A stretch of DNA of 40,610 bases from an uncultured Eubacteriales bacterium (GCA_900317085.1 ONFJ01000030.1:1-40610); one strand, 5' to 3'; counted from the first letter of the stretch, positions 1 through 8,390 are shown. Notes: generated by a model from the letters alone, not told the origin. Program-made: numbers and translations.

Positions 1-129
1 GGGTGCGGTGTCCACGTCCTCCGGCGCTCTGCTCGACATGGTCGTGACCATGCGGAACACGAGGAGCCCGAAGACCACGAGGACGGCCAGGGCAGCGGCA
101 ACGAGGGCCGCGATGGATGACTTTTTCAT
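1..129 (-). CDS. Partial membrane-anchored protein (N-terminus only)
   Basis: The reading frame starts at an ATG at 129 and runs off the left edge of the window, so only about 43 residues are visible. They begin MKKSSIAALVAAALAV, a positively charged start followed by a hydrophobic helix through residue 27 or so. A polar stretch rich in Ser, Asp and Glu follows. This is a signal peptide or N-terminal anchor. A GAGG ribosome binding site lies about 8 bases upstream, and a TATAAT promoter lies about 50 bases upstream. The function cannot be judged from this fragment. Confidence 0.6.
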   Translation of the reverse strand, partial: MKKSSIAALVAAALAVLVVFGLLVFRMVTTMSSRAPEDVDTAP

Positions 130-177
130 AGAAAAACCTCAGTGAGTGTAATCGTTAAGCGTAATAGTTCAACAGAC

Positions 178-205
178 ATTATAGTACGCACGCAGTTAAA
201 ATCAA
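178..205 (-). promoter_or_regulatory. Sigma-A type promoter of the left-edge gene
   Basis: Reading leftward there is TTGATT, a 16-base spacer and a perfect TATAAT, placed about 50 bases before the ATG at 129. The match to the housekeeping consensus is good. Confidence 0.6.
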
Positions 206-287
206 GTGACATGCGGTCTAATTCAGACGAAACGCGGTCTGCCCGGCGTCAAGAGCAACAGAAACGGCAAAACACAGCAGAAACCAC

Positions 288-316
288 AAAAAGCTCCCCG
301 ACGGATGTCGGGGAGT
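288..316 (-). terminator. Intrinsic terminator after the SDR gene
   Basis: On the minus strand CTCCCCGAC and GTCGGGGAG form a 9-bp GC-rich stem with a 4-base loop, followed by CTTTTTG. It lies about 35 bases after the stop of the SDR gene. Confidence 0.85.
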
Positions 317-349
317 TTCACTCTAAAGCATGGTGCGATCTTCAGAGGG

Positions 350-1177
350 TCAGTCTTTGATGATGCCCATCATCTTGAGGGGCGCGAGCGGGTCGTGCTT
401 GAACTCCGCATTGCCGCGGGTGGAGCCGCCGTCCGCGAGGACGTCGACGGCCGCGAGGTAACCGTTGCGCGGGTCGGCGCAGGTGGCGATGCAGTAACCG
501 AGCTCATCGGCGGTGCCCATGCGCTCTTCGCAGTTCTTCTTGATGAGGTCTCCGCCGTGTTCGACTTCGGCGTTGCCCATGGCGGTCGCGATGAGTCCGG
601 GGGAAACGGAGCAGACACGGATGCCGCGCGGGCCGAGGTCGAAGGCAGACTTCGCGGCATACCAGGTGACGAAGTTCTTCGAGAAGCTGTAGGCCATGCC
701 GGCGGACATGTAGTCATCGGAGATCTTGCCGGCGAGCTTCATGAAGAAGTTGACGAACTTGTCTTCGTCCTTATCGGCCCACTTGTAGGCGAACTTGACG
801 GCCTTGGTCATGAAGCCGGGCAGGGCGTAGGCGGAGTTGGAGGCGACGTCACAGATGACGGAACCTCTGTCCATGTATTTCGCGAATTCCTGGTTCACAT
901 AGACGGTGCCCATCGCGTTGATGCGGAACAGCTTTTCGGCGTTCGTCATGGACGGGGACATGCCGGCGCAGTTGATGACCTGCTTGATGGTGCCCTGCTC
1001 AGAGGCAAACTTCGCGAGCTCAGCAACGCTGGCGCGGGAGGAGGTGTCACAGGTCTTGTAGATGGCTTCGACGCCCGCTTCTTTCAGTTCTTCACAGGCC
1101 GCGGCGAGCTTGCTCTCGGTACGGCCGGAGATGATGACGAGACGGTCTTTGATGTACTTCGCCGTGGCAAGGCCCAT
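350..1177 (-). CDS. Short-chain dehydrogenase/reductase lacking its N-terminal strand
   Basis: This is a Rossmann-fold oxidoreductase of the SDR family. It shows the NAG-type motif (VINCAGMS), the catalytic YxxxK (YSFSK) and the downstream GPRGIRVCSVSPGLIATAM stretch. Family members start with a beta strand and a TGxxxGxG cofactor loop. Here only GSGMG remains. The longer frame from an ATG at 1225 gives an unrelated 14-residue stretch (MFTGRTSPTLERSG) and has no ribosome binding site. A good AAAGGAG at 1188-1194 sits 10 bases before the ATG at 1177, so I chose 1177. The cofactor site would then be incomplete. The sequence between the ribosome binding site and the GSGMG codons appears to be deleted, so the protein may be inactive. 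The substrate cannot be inferred. Confidence 0.7.
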   Translation of the reverse strand: MGLATAKYIKDRLVIISGRTESKLAAACEELKEAGVEAIYKTCDTSSRASVAELAKFASEQGTIKQVINCAGMSPSMTNAEKLFRINAMGTVYVNQEFAKYMDRGSVICDVASNSAYALPGFMTKAVKFAYKWADKDEDKFVNFFMKLAGKISDDYMSAGMAYSFSKNFVTWYAAKSAFDLGPRGIRVCSVSPGLIATAMGNAEVEHGGDLIKKNCEERMGTADELGYCIATCADPRNGYLAAVDVLADGGSTRGNAEFKHDPLAPLKMMGIIKD

Positions 1178-1201
1178 GCCGGAGCCGCTCCTTTCGAGTG
1201 T

Positions 1202-1212
1202 GGGCGATGTAC
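1202..1212 (-). repeat. GTACATCGCCC short motif, site 1
   Basis: This is one exact copy of an 11-bp motif found five times in non-coding DNA of this window. It lies in the 5' leader of the SDR gene between the TATAAT box and the ribosome binding site. Its surroundings read GGGCG-tacat-CGCCC, a short dyad. Confidence 0.5.
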
Positions 1213-1240
1213 GCCCTGTAAACATGATTTGTCACTCTAT

Positions 1241-1246
1241 ATTATA
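1241..1246 (-). promoter_or_regulatory. Probable -10 box of the SDR gene
   Basis: A perfect TATAAT reads leftward about 60 bases before the ribosome binding site. No convincing -35 hexamer is seen at 16-18 bases, so this is a tentative promoter. Confidence 0.35.
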
Positions 1247-1312
1247 CGGAATTGATATTCTTTTCACATCCGCAATTATGAGTATTTTGCCTGATCAATT
1301 CTGACACTTTGT

Positions 1313-1482
1313 AGGGGCTTTTTTGTGCCCCACCTTAGAAACGAGGCCAGGGGAGCAGAAAAGTTGTCTGGATGGCGCGCAGGGGGGAGCAGCGCGATGC
1401 TTTATAAGCGGGCGGGGGTTCGGGTTGGCAAGCGCCAGACGGACCTTTTCTGCGGAACCCGATTGGGCACAAAAAAGCCCCT
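1313..1482. repeat. Structured interspersed repeat, copy A
   Basis: The core at 1381-1420 is a 40-bp sequence identical to 11000-11039. It is enclosed by nested inverted repeats: GGCGC/GCGCC at 1374-1378 and 1432-1436, then GCAGAAAAG/CTTTTCTGC at 1355-1363 and 1445-1453. The outermost pair is a perfect 18-bp inverted repeat, AGGGGCTTTTTTGTGCCC at 1313-1330 and its complement at 1465-1482. The inner and outer stems differ in sequence from those of copy B but still pair, which suggests a folded RNA or a hairpin-forming mobile repeat. The right outer arm overlaps the terminator of the DUF368 gene. Confidence 0.7.
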
Positions 1483-1504
1483 GATATCCGAAGATACCAG
1501 GGGC
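1471..1504 (-). terminator. Intrinsic terminator of the DUF368 gene
   Basis: Leftward, GCCCCTGGTATC and GATATCAGGGGC form a stem with one mismatch and a TTCG tetraloop, followed by TTTTTT. It begins 17 bases after the DUF368 stop codon. Confidence 0.9.
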
Positions 1505-1521
1505 GAAAGCTCAGAAACGAG

Positions 1522-2451
1522 TTACATCTTGTAGGAGCCGTAGAAGCCGAGGGCGGCGAGGGCGACACCGAGGATGTACTCCCAGACCGGGGTGCCGGCC
1601 AGAACGGTGGCGGCGGAGGTCCAGGCACCGTCGAGCATGAAGAAGTTCTGCAGGACGATGATGATGGCGGAGGCCAGGACGAAGCCGATGATGCCCCAGT
1701 AGGACTGGATCTCGAACTTCTTGAGCAGCATCTCGATCAGCTTGGCGACGGCCCAGATGCCGACGGCGGTACCAATGAGGAAGGCGAGCGCGATGAGTGC
1801 GTCGTTGCCGCGGGTCGTGGAGTCGGCGTTCGTGAGGTCGCCGATGGCGCCGTAGATGGGGGTGTAGTAGCCGAACGTCATGAGGAGCGCGGAACCGGAG
1901 ACACCGGGGATGATCATGGTGGCGGAGCCGATGGCGCCCATGAAGATGACGGTGAGGAACTTCAGCGGGCCCATGTGACTGAGGTCCGCGTTACCGCCCT
2001 GTCCGAGGAACAGCATGCCGATGACGAGCGCGAAGGTGATGAGGCAGATGACCACATACAGCGGCTTCACCGGGTCTTTCTTCACGCGGGCGATGAGCAT
2101 GGGCATACCGCCGAGGACCGCGCCGACGAACAGCATGATGGTGGCGAACGTGTAAGCGTCCAGGCAGTAGGTGATGACCTTGCTCATCGAGAGGATGGCG
2201 ACCGCGACACCGACGAGGACGGGCAGGAGCGTGAGGACGCTCTTCTTGAACTGATTGAAGATGTTCGAGATGGAACCGATGACCTTCTCGTAAATACCGA
2301 GGACCAGCATCAGAGTGCCGCCGGAGACGCCGGGGATGACGTTCGCGGTACCGACGATGAAGCCCTTCACGATGTCGAGGAGCCAGTCGAGGCCTTTGTT
2401 TTTCGGCTCTTTGGTCTCGACTTCCGCCGGAACTGTGGTTTGTTCACTCAT
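1522..2451 (-). CDS. DUF368 membrane protein (PopT-type polyprenyl-phosphate transporter candidate)
   Basis: This is a 309-residue polytopic membrane protein. It contains two copies of the family signature, PGVSGGT near the N-terminus (in NVIPGVSGGTLM) and PGVSGSALL in the second half, an internal duplication typical of DUF368. Members of DUF368 have been reported as undecaprenyl-phosphate flippases that recycle the lipid carrier across the cytoplasmic membrane. That role is transferred from the family and not shown here. I chose the second ATG at 2451, because AAAGGA lies about 10 bases before it and covers the first ATG at 2472. The gene stands alone, with its own promoter and terminator. 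Confidence 0.85.
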   Translation of the reverse strand: MSEQTTVPAEVETKEPKNKGLDWLLDIVKGFIVGTANVIPGVSGGTLMLVLGIYEKVIGSISNIFNQFKKSVLTLLPVLVGVAVAILSMSKVITYCLDAYTFATIMLFVGAVLGGMPMLIARVKKDPVKPLYVVICLITFALVIGMLFLGQGGNADLSHMGPLKFLTVIFMGAIGSATMIIPGVSGSALLMTFGYYTPIYGAIGDLTNADSTTRGNDALIALAFLIGTAVGIWAVAKLIEMLLKKFEIQSYWGIIGFVLASAIIIVLQNFFMLDGAWTSAATVLAGTPVWEYILGVALAALGFYGSYKM

Positions 2452-2506
2452 AGTCTCATTTCCTTTCTGCAAAGGGTTTGCAATGTATCATAATTGTGCA
2501 AATGTC

Positions 2507-2534
2507 ATTATAGCAAAATACGGAAAAAAGTAAA
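2507..2534 (-). promoter_or_regulatory. Promoter of the DUF368 gene
   Basis: Leftward TTTACT, a 16-base spacer and a perfect TATAAT lie about 55 bases upstream of the start codon. Confidence 0.6.
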
Positions 2535-2544
2535 TGCAGTTTCG

Positions 2545-2583
2545 GGCAAAGAAACGACACGTCCGCAGATGAGTGCAGACGTG
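2545..2583 (-). terminator. Terminator of the carbohydrate operon
   Basis: CACGTCTGC and GCGGACGTG pair (one G-U) around an 8-base loop, followed by the imperfect U tract TCGTTTCTTTG. It lies 15 bases after the stop of the ABC ATPase, the last gene of the operon. Confidence 0.8.
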
Positions 2584-2597
2584 GCGTTTGCTATGTA

Positions 2598-3782
2598 TTA
2601 GAATTCCAGATTTTTCCCGTCTTTGCTGAAGAGGTGGACAACATTTCCGCCAAACGTGAACGAGATGTTCTGCCCGGTTTGGAAATGGCTGGGCTGTGGT
2701 CCCTGAAGGTTCATGGTCTGAGCGATCACGATGACGTCCTGCCCAAGCGACTTCAAGTGCAGATGTACGGAACTGCCCATCATTTCGCTGACATCGACGG
2801 TTCCGGTGAACATGTCCTGCCCTTCGCCGAGGAGAGCGATATGCTCCGGGCGTACACCGAGTGTGATGTCCTGCGGTTCGACGCCGCCGGCTGCAAGACG
2901 GTCCTGTTTCTCCTTGGAAAGTTCAATGGTTTTGCCGTCAAGTTCAACCGCGTATGTATCCGCCGTTTTGACAAGCTTTGCGTCAAAGTAGTTCATCTGT
3001 GGGACACCGATGAAGCCGGAGACGAACAGGTTTGCCGGGTGGTCGAATACATCCTGCGGGGTGCCGACCTGCTGTACAACGCCATCTTTCATGATCACGA
3101 TACGGTCGCCGAGCGTCATGGCCTCTGTCTGGTCATGCGTGACATAGATAAACGTCGTGTTGATGCGCTCGCGCAGTTTGATGATCTCTGCCCGCATCTG
3201 GTTTCTCAGCTTCGCGTCGAGGTTGGACAGCGGTTCGTCCATCAGCAGGACCTTCGGCTCGCGGACAATGGCGCGGCCAATGGCAACGCGCTGACGTTGG
3301 CCGCCGGACAGGGCCTTGGGCTTGCGGTCCAGGTACTCCGTGATTCCAAGGATCTCGGCGGACTCATTTACCTTGGCGTCGATTTCCTCCTGCGGCATCT
3401 TTTTGAGTTTCAGTGGAAATGCCATGTTTTCTCGTACTGTCATATGCGGGTACAGAGCATAGCTCTGAAATACCATGGCGATGTCGCGGTCTTTCGGTGC
3501 AACATCGTTCATCAGTTTGCCGTCGATATAGAGCTCGCCGCCCGAAATCTCTTCGAGTCCGGCGACCATGCGAAGGGTCGTGGACTTGCCGCAGCCGGAG
3601 GGGCCGACGAGCACGACAAACTCTCTGTCTGCAATTTCGAGGTTGAAATCTTCGACTGCGACGACGCCCTCTTCGGTGATCTTCAGGTTGGTTGCCTTTT
3701 CAGGCTCGCCTTTCTTTTTCTTCTTTTTCTTTTCGTTATTGGGATAAATCTTCTTTATATGTTTCAGACTGACTTGAGCCAT
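2598..3782 (-). CDS. msmX: MsmX/UgpC-type sugar ABC transporter ATPase
   Basis: This is a 394-residue ATPase that energises oligosaccharide import. Walker A GPSGCGKST is near residues 60-68, the Q-loop in MVFQSYALYP, the signature LSGGQRQRV at 158-166, Walker B VLLMDEP at 178-184 and the H-loop in THDQTEAM. A C-terminal TOBE-type regulatory region follows (VRPEHIALLGEG). The family is usually about 360-370 residues. The extra length is a Lys-rich insertion of about 20 residues (positions 17-36, seven consecutive Lys) between the first strand and the rest of the nucleotide-binding domain. GGAAGGAG precedes the ATG by 8 bases. The first 47 bases overlap the end of malQ. This is the last gene of the operon. 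Confidence 0.93.
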   Translation of the reverse strand: MAQVSLKHIKKIYPNNEKKKKKKKGEPEKATNLKITEEGVVAVEDFNLEIADREFVVLVGPSGCGKSTTLRMVAGLEEISGGELYIDGKLMNDVAPKDRDIAMVFQSYALYPHMTVRENMAFPLKLKKMPQEEIDAKVNESAEILGITEYLDRKPKALSGGQRQRVAIGRAIVREPKVLLMDEPLSNLDAKLRNQMRAEIIKLRERINTTFIYVTHDQTEAMTLGDRIVIMKDGVVQQVGTPQDVFDHPANLFVSGFIGVPQMNYFDAKLVKTADTYAVELDGKTIELSKEKQDRLAAGGVEPQDITLGVRPEHIALLGEGQDMFTGTVDVSEMMGSSVHLHLKSLGQDVIVIAQTMNLQGPQPSHFQTGQNISFTFGGNVVHLFSKDGKNLEF

Positions 3783-5268
3783 TGTTCTTACTCCTTCCGT
3801 AGAGTTTGGTCATTCTCGCAATATCCTCTGCCAGGCGGTCGGAAAGTGCCCCGGGTGTGGATCGCCACAGCCAGTTCCCGGTAGAGGTACCGGGGCGATT
3901 GATCCGCGATTCGTTGCCGAGTTCCAGCCAATCCTGCAGCTGGGCGATGAACAGTTCCGACGGGCTGCCCATGCCAATACGGAGGATGCCTCTCGCAAAG
4001 TCCGCATCGCTGTGGATATTCGCATATTCTTTGGCAAGGATGATCTCGGCCGGATCTCCGGATTCTTTCCAGCCCATGACGGGCGGGTTATCGTGGGTGC
4101 CGATGTAGCAGACACTGTTCTTTGCAAAGGTGTGCGGCAGACCCGGGTTTTCGTCAGTAACGCTGAAGGAAAATTCCAGTAGTTTCATGCCGGGGAACCC
4201 GGACGCCGCCAGCAGTTCCCGTACTTCACGGCTCGGGTAGCCGAGGTCTTCCGCAATATAGGAGAGGTTCGGGAATGCGTCGCGTAAGAGTGCGACCAGC
4301 TCCATGCCGGGACCTTTTATCCAGCGTCCGTTTCGTGCGGTTTCCGCTCCGTACGGCACAGCCCAGTAACTTTCGAAGCCGCGAAAATGGTCGATCCGAA
4401 TGATGTCATACAACTTCATGGCTCCACGGATGCGGCGAAGCCACCAGCGGTAGCCATCCTGTGCCATCGCCTCGTAATCATATAACGGGTTGCTCCAGAG
4501 TTGTCCGTCTTCGCTGAAGCCGTCCGGCGGTACGCCGGAAACCTCGCGCGGACGATTGCATTCGTCCAGTTGAAAGTTCTCCGGATCTGCCCAGACATCT
4601 GCGGAATCGAGGGAGACGTAAATCGGCAAATCGCCGATAATTCCGATCTGCCGGCTCTTCGCATACTCCTTCAGTGCATCCCACTGCTGGTAAAACAGGA
4701 ACTGGAGGTAGGTATAAAACCTCACATCCCGTTCAAGTTTTTTGCGGTAGTGTGCTACGGCATCGGGCTTGTGAAGGCGGATCGCTTCCTCCGGCCAGTC
4801 CTGCCAGGACGACATGCCGAAGTGTTTCTTGACCGCCATGTAGAGCGCATAATCGGGCAGCCAGTCCTCATTCTCTCCGGAGAATGTTTCTACCGCGGTC
4901 TTATCCTGCTCCCAGCCCCGCTCAAACGCCTTTTCTAAAAGGATAAAGCGATTCTTGTAAAGAAGGGCATAGTCTACGCGAGCTGGGTCGTCTCCAAAGG
5001 GGAGCGATGCGATCTCGCTTTTCGTCAGGAGTCCCCGGGTTGCAAGTTCGTCCAGATCGATGAAGTACGGGTTGCCGGCAAATGCAGACAGGCTCTGGTA
5101 TGGGGAATCCCCGACGCTTGTCGGGCCCACCGGAAGGATCTGCCACCAGCGTTGGCCGGCCTTGCCCAGAAAATCGATAAAGTCCCTTGCGGCCTGCCCC
5201 AGCGTGCCGATGCCATGGAGCGAAGGAAGCGAGAAGATCGGCAGTAAGATACCGCTGCTTCTCTCCAT
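3736..5268 (-). CDS. malQ: 4-alpha-glucanotransferase (amylomaltase)
   Basis: This is a 510-residue GH77 enzyme, normal length. It transfers alpha-1,4-glucan segments between malto-oligosaccharides in the cytoplasm. Visible signatures include GTLGQAARDFIDFL near the N-terminus, GDLPIYVSLDSADVW, the nucleophile Asp in RIDHFRGFESYW, the acid/base Glu in IAEDLGYPS and GTHDNPP. It starts 4 bases after the upstream permease stop, and its last 15 codons overlap the ATPase gene, so translation of the three is probably coupled. Sitting inside a sugar transporter operon, it suggests that the imported substrate is maltose or maltodextrin. Confidence 0.95.
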   Translation of the reverse strand: MERSSGILLPIFSLPSLHGIGTLGQAARDFIDFLGKAGQRWWQILPVGPTSVGDSPYQSLSAFAGNPYFIDLDELATRGLLTKSEIASLPFGDDPARVDYALLYKNRFILLEKAFERGWEQDKTAVETFSGENEDWLPDYALYMAVKKHFGMSSWQDWPEEAIRLHKPDAVAHYRKKLERDVRFYTYLQFLFYQQWDALKEYAKSRQIGIIGDLPIYVSLDSADVWADPENFQLDECNRPREVSGVPPDGFSEDGQLWSNPLYDYEAMAQDGYRWWLRRIRGAMKLYDIIRIDHFRGFESYWAVPYGAETARNGRWIKGPGMELVALLRDAFPNLSYIAEDLGYPSREVRELLAASGFPGMKLLEFSFSVTDENPGLPHTFAKNSVCYIGTHDNPPVMGWKESGDPAEIILAKEYANIHSDADFARGILRIGMGSPSELFIAQLQDWLELGNESRINRPGTSTGNWLWRSTPGALSDRLAEDIARMTKLYGRSKNNGSSQSETYKEDLSQ

Positions 5269-5272
5269 AGGG

Positions 5273-6130
5273 TCACCCTTTCACGGCGCCGGCAGCAACA
5301 CCTTTGACGATGTGTTTCTGACAAGCCAGGTAAAAGATGATGACCGGGATGATGGATAAAAGGATCAGTGCCATTGTGGCGCCGAGGTCCACCGTGCCGT
5401 AACTTCCCTTGAGGTACTGGATATGGATGGGAATGGTGCGATATTCGTTGATATCGAGCACAAGGTACGGAAGAAGATAGTCGTTCCAGACCCACATGAT
5501 CTCGAGGATGCCGACGGAGATCATGGTCGGTTTCAGCATCGGGAACACGACGGAGAAGTAGGTGCGGAGGGGTCCGCAGCCGTCGATGGATGCCGCTTCT
5601 TCGATCTCGATCGGGATCGATTTTACAAAACCGACAAACATGAAGATGGCAAGACCGGCACCGAAGCCAAGGTACACGACCGGAATGGTCCACGGGGTGT
5701 TCAGTTTCAGAGTATCCGCTGTCTTGGACAGGGTATACATGACCATCTGGAACGGCACGACCATGGAAAATACACACAGGTAGTAAATCGCCCGGCACAC
5801 TTTTGAGTTGACCCGCGCAATATACCACGCCGCCATGGATGTGAATAACAAAATGAGTGCAGTGGACACAATGGTAATAAAAGCACTGTATGCGACGCTC
5901 TGCCAGAACGGATAGTTGCCGAATGTCATGCCTTTAATGAAGTTTGAGAACCCGGCCCACATCTCTCCGGTGGGAAGTGCGAACGTATCGCTTTTTACAT
6001 AAGTGTTCAGTTTGAACGAATTGATGACGACCGCCAGTACCGGCAGCACGTAAATGATGCAGATGACGGCGAGCGTTGCAGATAAGATGCCTTTTCTCCG
6101 TCTCTCTGCGGATAATGTCTTCGAATTCAT
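5273..6130 (-). CDS. Sugar ABC transporter permease, MalG type
   Basis: This is a 285-residue inner-membrane permease. It has a hydrophobic first helix (residues 13-36), a periplasm-like loop, and the EAA loop EEAASIDGCGPLRTYFSVVFPMLKP that docks to the ATPase. It ends with LACQKHIVKGVAAGAVKG, the usual MalG-family tail. Its ATG overlaps the stop of the preceding permease by one base (ATGA-type junction), a sign of coupled expression. It forms the transmembrane channel with the gene at 6130-7026. Confidence 0.93.
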   Translation of the reverse strand: MNSKTLSAERRRKGILSATLAVICIIYVLPVLAVVINSFKLNTYVKSDTFALPTGEMWAGFSNFIKGMTFGNYPFWQSVAYSAFITIVSTALILLFTSMAAWYIARVNSKVCRAIYYLCVFSMVVPFQMVMYTLSKTADTLKLNTPWTIPVVYLGFGAGLAIFMFVGFVKSIPIEIEEAASIDGCGPLRTYFSVVFPMLKPTMISVGILEIMWVWNDYLLPYLVLDINEYRTIPIHIQYLKGSYGTVDLGATMALILLSIIPVIIFYLACQKHIVKGVAAGAVKG

Positions 6131-7026
6131 TACTGCTGCACCTCCCTCTTTCTGGTGTACGCAAGCTGTGCAAGACCGAGTCCCGCAACCAGGACAAAGA
6201 AGATGACGGCTTTTGCCTGTGCCATACCCGGCGAGGTAGAGCTGGACCCGTAGAAGGTGTTATAAATGTTGAGGGCCAGCATCTCTGTAGTTTTGATCGT
6301 GGTGCCGTCATCCTGGATGATAAACGGCAAACCGCCGGTCAGAGCCAGGTTCTGGTCAAACAGTTTGAAGCCGTTTGTCAGCGACAGGAAAGAACAGATG
6401 GTGATAGACGGCATAACGTTCGGAATGGTGACCTTGAACAGCGTCTGTCTCCGGGACGCACCGTCTATTTTGGAAGCTTCGATCATGTCCTCGGGGACTG
6501 CCTGGAGACCGGCGATGTAAATGATCATCATATAACCGATCTGCTGCCAGCACATGAGGATGATGAGGCCCCAGAATCCGTATTTCGTCTCCAGCAGGAT
6601 CGACGTCCCGTAGTGGGACAGGATGCCATCGAAAATCATGGACCAGATGTATCCGAGGACGATGCCGCCGATGAGGTTCGGCATAAAGAAGACCGTTCGG
6701 AACAGGTTGCTGCCTTTGAGCCCCTGAGTGAGCAGATAGGCCACCGTAAAGGCAAGCACGTTGATCAGGACGAGTGACACGATGGCAAACAGTGCCGTAT
6801 ACCAGAACGAATGTCGGAAACTCTCGTCAGAAAATGCCTGAACATAGTTGGAGACACCGGTGAATTTGGCGTCTCGAATGAGGCGGAACTGGCAAAATGA
6901 CAGGTAGATCCCCTGAGCGAACGGCCATACAAATCCGATGCAAAACGCCGCAACGATGGGCCCCATGAAAAGCCAGGACCACCGACGAATCGGATTTTTG
7001 AACAATCCTTTCGTTTTCGTATTCAT
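6130..7026 (-). CDS. Sugar ABC transporter permease, MalF type
   Basis: This is a 298-residue permease with six probable membrane segments. It carries the EAA motif EASKIDGASRRQTLFKVTIPNVMP and the conserved MMIYIAGLQAVPEDMIEA stretch before it. It lies between the binding-protein gene and the MalG-type permease on the same strand. The order binding protein, MalF, MalG is standard for CUT1 carbohydrate importers. It lacks the long periplasmic P2 domain of enterobacterial MalF, as is usual in Firmicutes. Confidence 0.93.
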   Translation of the reverse strand: MNTKTKGLFKNPIRRWSWLFMGPIVAAFCIGFVWPFAQGIYLSFCQFRLIRDAKFTGVSNYVQAFSDESFRHSFWYTALFAIVSLVLINVLAFTVAYLLTQGLKGSNLFRTVFFMPNLIGGIVLGYIWSMIFDGILSHYGTSILLETKYGFWGLIILMCWQQIGYMMIIYIAGLQAVPEDMIEASKIDGASRRQTLFKVTIPNVMPSITICSFLSLTNGFKLFDQNLALTGGLPFIIQDDGTTIKTTEMLALNIYNTFYGSSSTSPGMAQAKAVIFFVLVAGLGLAQLAYTRKREVQQ

Positions 7027-7052
7027 AGTTGTTACCTCTCGGGGTCAGCCAA

Positions 7053-8336
7053 TCACTGGTTGGCCTTCTGGTACTGCACGGCCCAGCCGTCTACGAACGC
7101 AGTTTTTACTTCATTCCAGTTCGCATCGGACTGGTCTGCATTGTACTTGTTGAGCGCGGAGACAAGAGCGGCACGGTAATCATCGACATTCGGCTGATAG
7201 TTCGTCGCCCAGTCCATGACATAGCAGCCGTCTTTCGTGTACTGTTCCGCGTCTGCAAGGAATCCGTTTTCGGATGCAGGAGCATTTTTGTAGGGAAGGA
7301 CGCCCAGTTCTTTCACCATGAGAGCCGATGCTTCCGGGTCGGAAACGAGCCATACCATGAAGTCCATGGTGGCCTGCTGGTCTGCCTCCGATGCCTTGGA
7401 GTTGATTGCCCAGCAGTTTTCAGTACCGCAGTTCAGTCCGGCTTTCTCTTCGCCGGCAACGCCGCAGTAGTACGGGATCATGGTAGCGTTCGGAACGTCT
7501 TTTGAAACGGCGGGATATTCCCAGGAGCCGTTGACGAAGAAGGCCGCTTTGCCGGTCTTGAATTCGTTCTCTGCGTCGTGACCGCCATTGGCCAGTGCTT
7601 TCGGTTCGGTCAGCGAGTTGTTGATGCAAAGGTCATAAAGGTTTTTGAAGTTGTTCATGTAAGTGCCTTTAATGCTCGACGGGCACTCCGTCCAGCCGCC
7701 TGCATCCCGCTCTTCGTAGAAGTACTCAAGGTTCGCCATGTGACCGGTGAATCTCCAGGACGAGGAATCGTCCATGTCGCAGGAAGTAAATGCATCGAAT
7801 CCAAGCGTGCCGGCATTCTGGTGGATGTACTCTGCGACCTTCTTCAGACCGTCAAAGTTTTTGATGTCGTCCATGCGGAAGCCTGCTGCCTCTACCAGAT
7901 CCGGGTTGACGATGATGCCGTAGCACTCGTAGCAATAGCCGATCGATACCAGTTTTCCGGTGTCGTCGTACAGGTTGTACGCATCGGTGTTGAGCTGGTC
8001 TTCAATGGCTGTACCCTTGAGGTCCAGCGCATAGTCTTTCCAGTCCTTGACGCCTGCCTGGTTGCCGATGACAAACAGGGTGGGTGCCGAGGACTTGTCC
8101 ATTTCAGACGTCAGCGTCTGGCTGTAGGTACCGGATGCTGCCGTTACGACTTTGACGGAGACTCCTGTCTCGTCGGTGTACTTCTTTGCCAGTTCCTGCG
8201 CAGTGCCGTCGAGTTCCGGCTTGAAATTCAGCCAGTAGACAGACCCCTCGCTGCTGCCGGAACCACCGCACGCAGCAAGGCCCATCACCATGATCATGGC
8301 GATCAGGATCGCAAGTACCTTTTTGAAATTGTTCAT
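7053..8336 (-). CDS. Extracellular sugar-binding lipoprotein
   Basis: This is a 427-residue family 1 solute-binding protein. The N-terminus is a lipoprotein signal: two Lys, a hydrophobic stretch and the lipobox LAAC with Cys23 as the lipidation site, followed by a Gly/Ser linker. The mature part has the expected pattern of this family, for example KKYTDETGVSVKVVTAASGTY near the N-terminus, FKTGKAAFFVNGSWE in the middle and DPEASALMVKELGVLP later. It would capture the sugar outside the membrane and deliver it to the two permeases encoded next. The ribosome binding site is AGGGGG, 8 bases before the ATG. Only 54 bases separate it from the LacI gene, so it is probably co-transcribed. Confidence 0.93.
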   Translation of the reverse strand: MNNFKKVLAILIAMIMVMGLAACGGSGSSEGSVYWLNFKPELDGTAQELAKKYTDETGVSVKVVTAASGTYSQTLTSEMDKSSAPTLFVIGNQAGVKDWKDYALDLKGTAIEDQLNTDAYNLYDDTGKLVSIGYCYECYGIIVNPDLVEAAGFRMDDIKNFDGLKKVAEYIHQNAGTLGFDAFTSCDMDDSSSWRFTGHMANLEYFYEERDAGGWTECPSSIKGTYMNNFKNLYDLCINNSLTEPKALANGGHDAENEFKTGKAAFFVNGSWEYPAVSKDVPNATMIPYYCGVAGEEKAGLNCGTENCWAINSKASEADQQATMDFMVWLVSDPEASALMVKELGVLPYKNAPASENGFLADAEQYTKDGCYVMDWATNYQPNVDDYRAALVSALNKYNADQSDANWNEVKTAFVDGWAVQYQKANQ

Positions 8337-8390
8337 AAAATTACCCCCTTTTACAATTTCATCAAAACGAGCAAAGTATATGTTTCCGTC

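Noticed and set aside
206..1255. Long plus-strand frame of 349 codons opposite the SDR gene
   Set aside because: It is the antisense shadow of the SDR gene, with no recognisable motifs. The minus strand has NAG, YxxxK and a terminator.
2558..2583. Extra single dyad of the array family (CACGTC...GACGTG)
   Set aside because: The arms are only 26 bp end to end, not 38, and the structure is a normal intrinsic terminator of the ABC operon.
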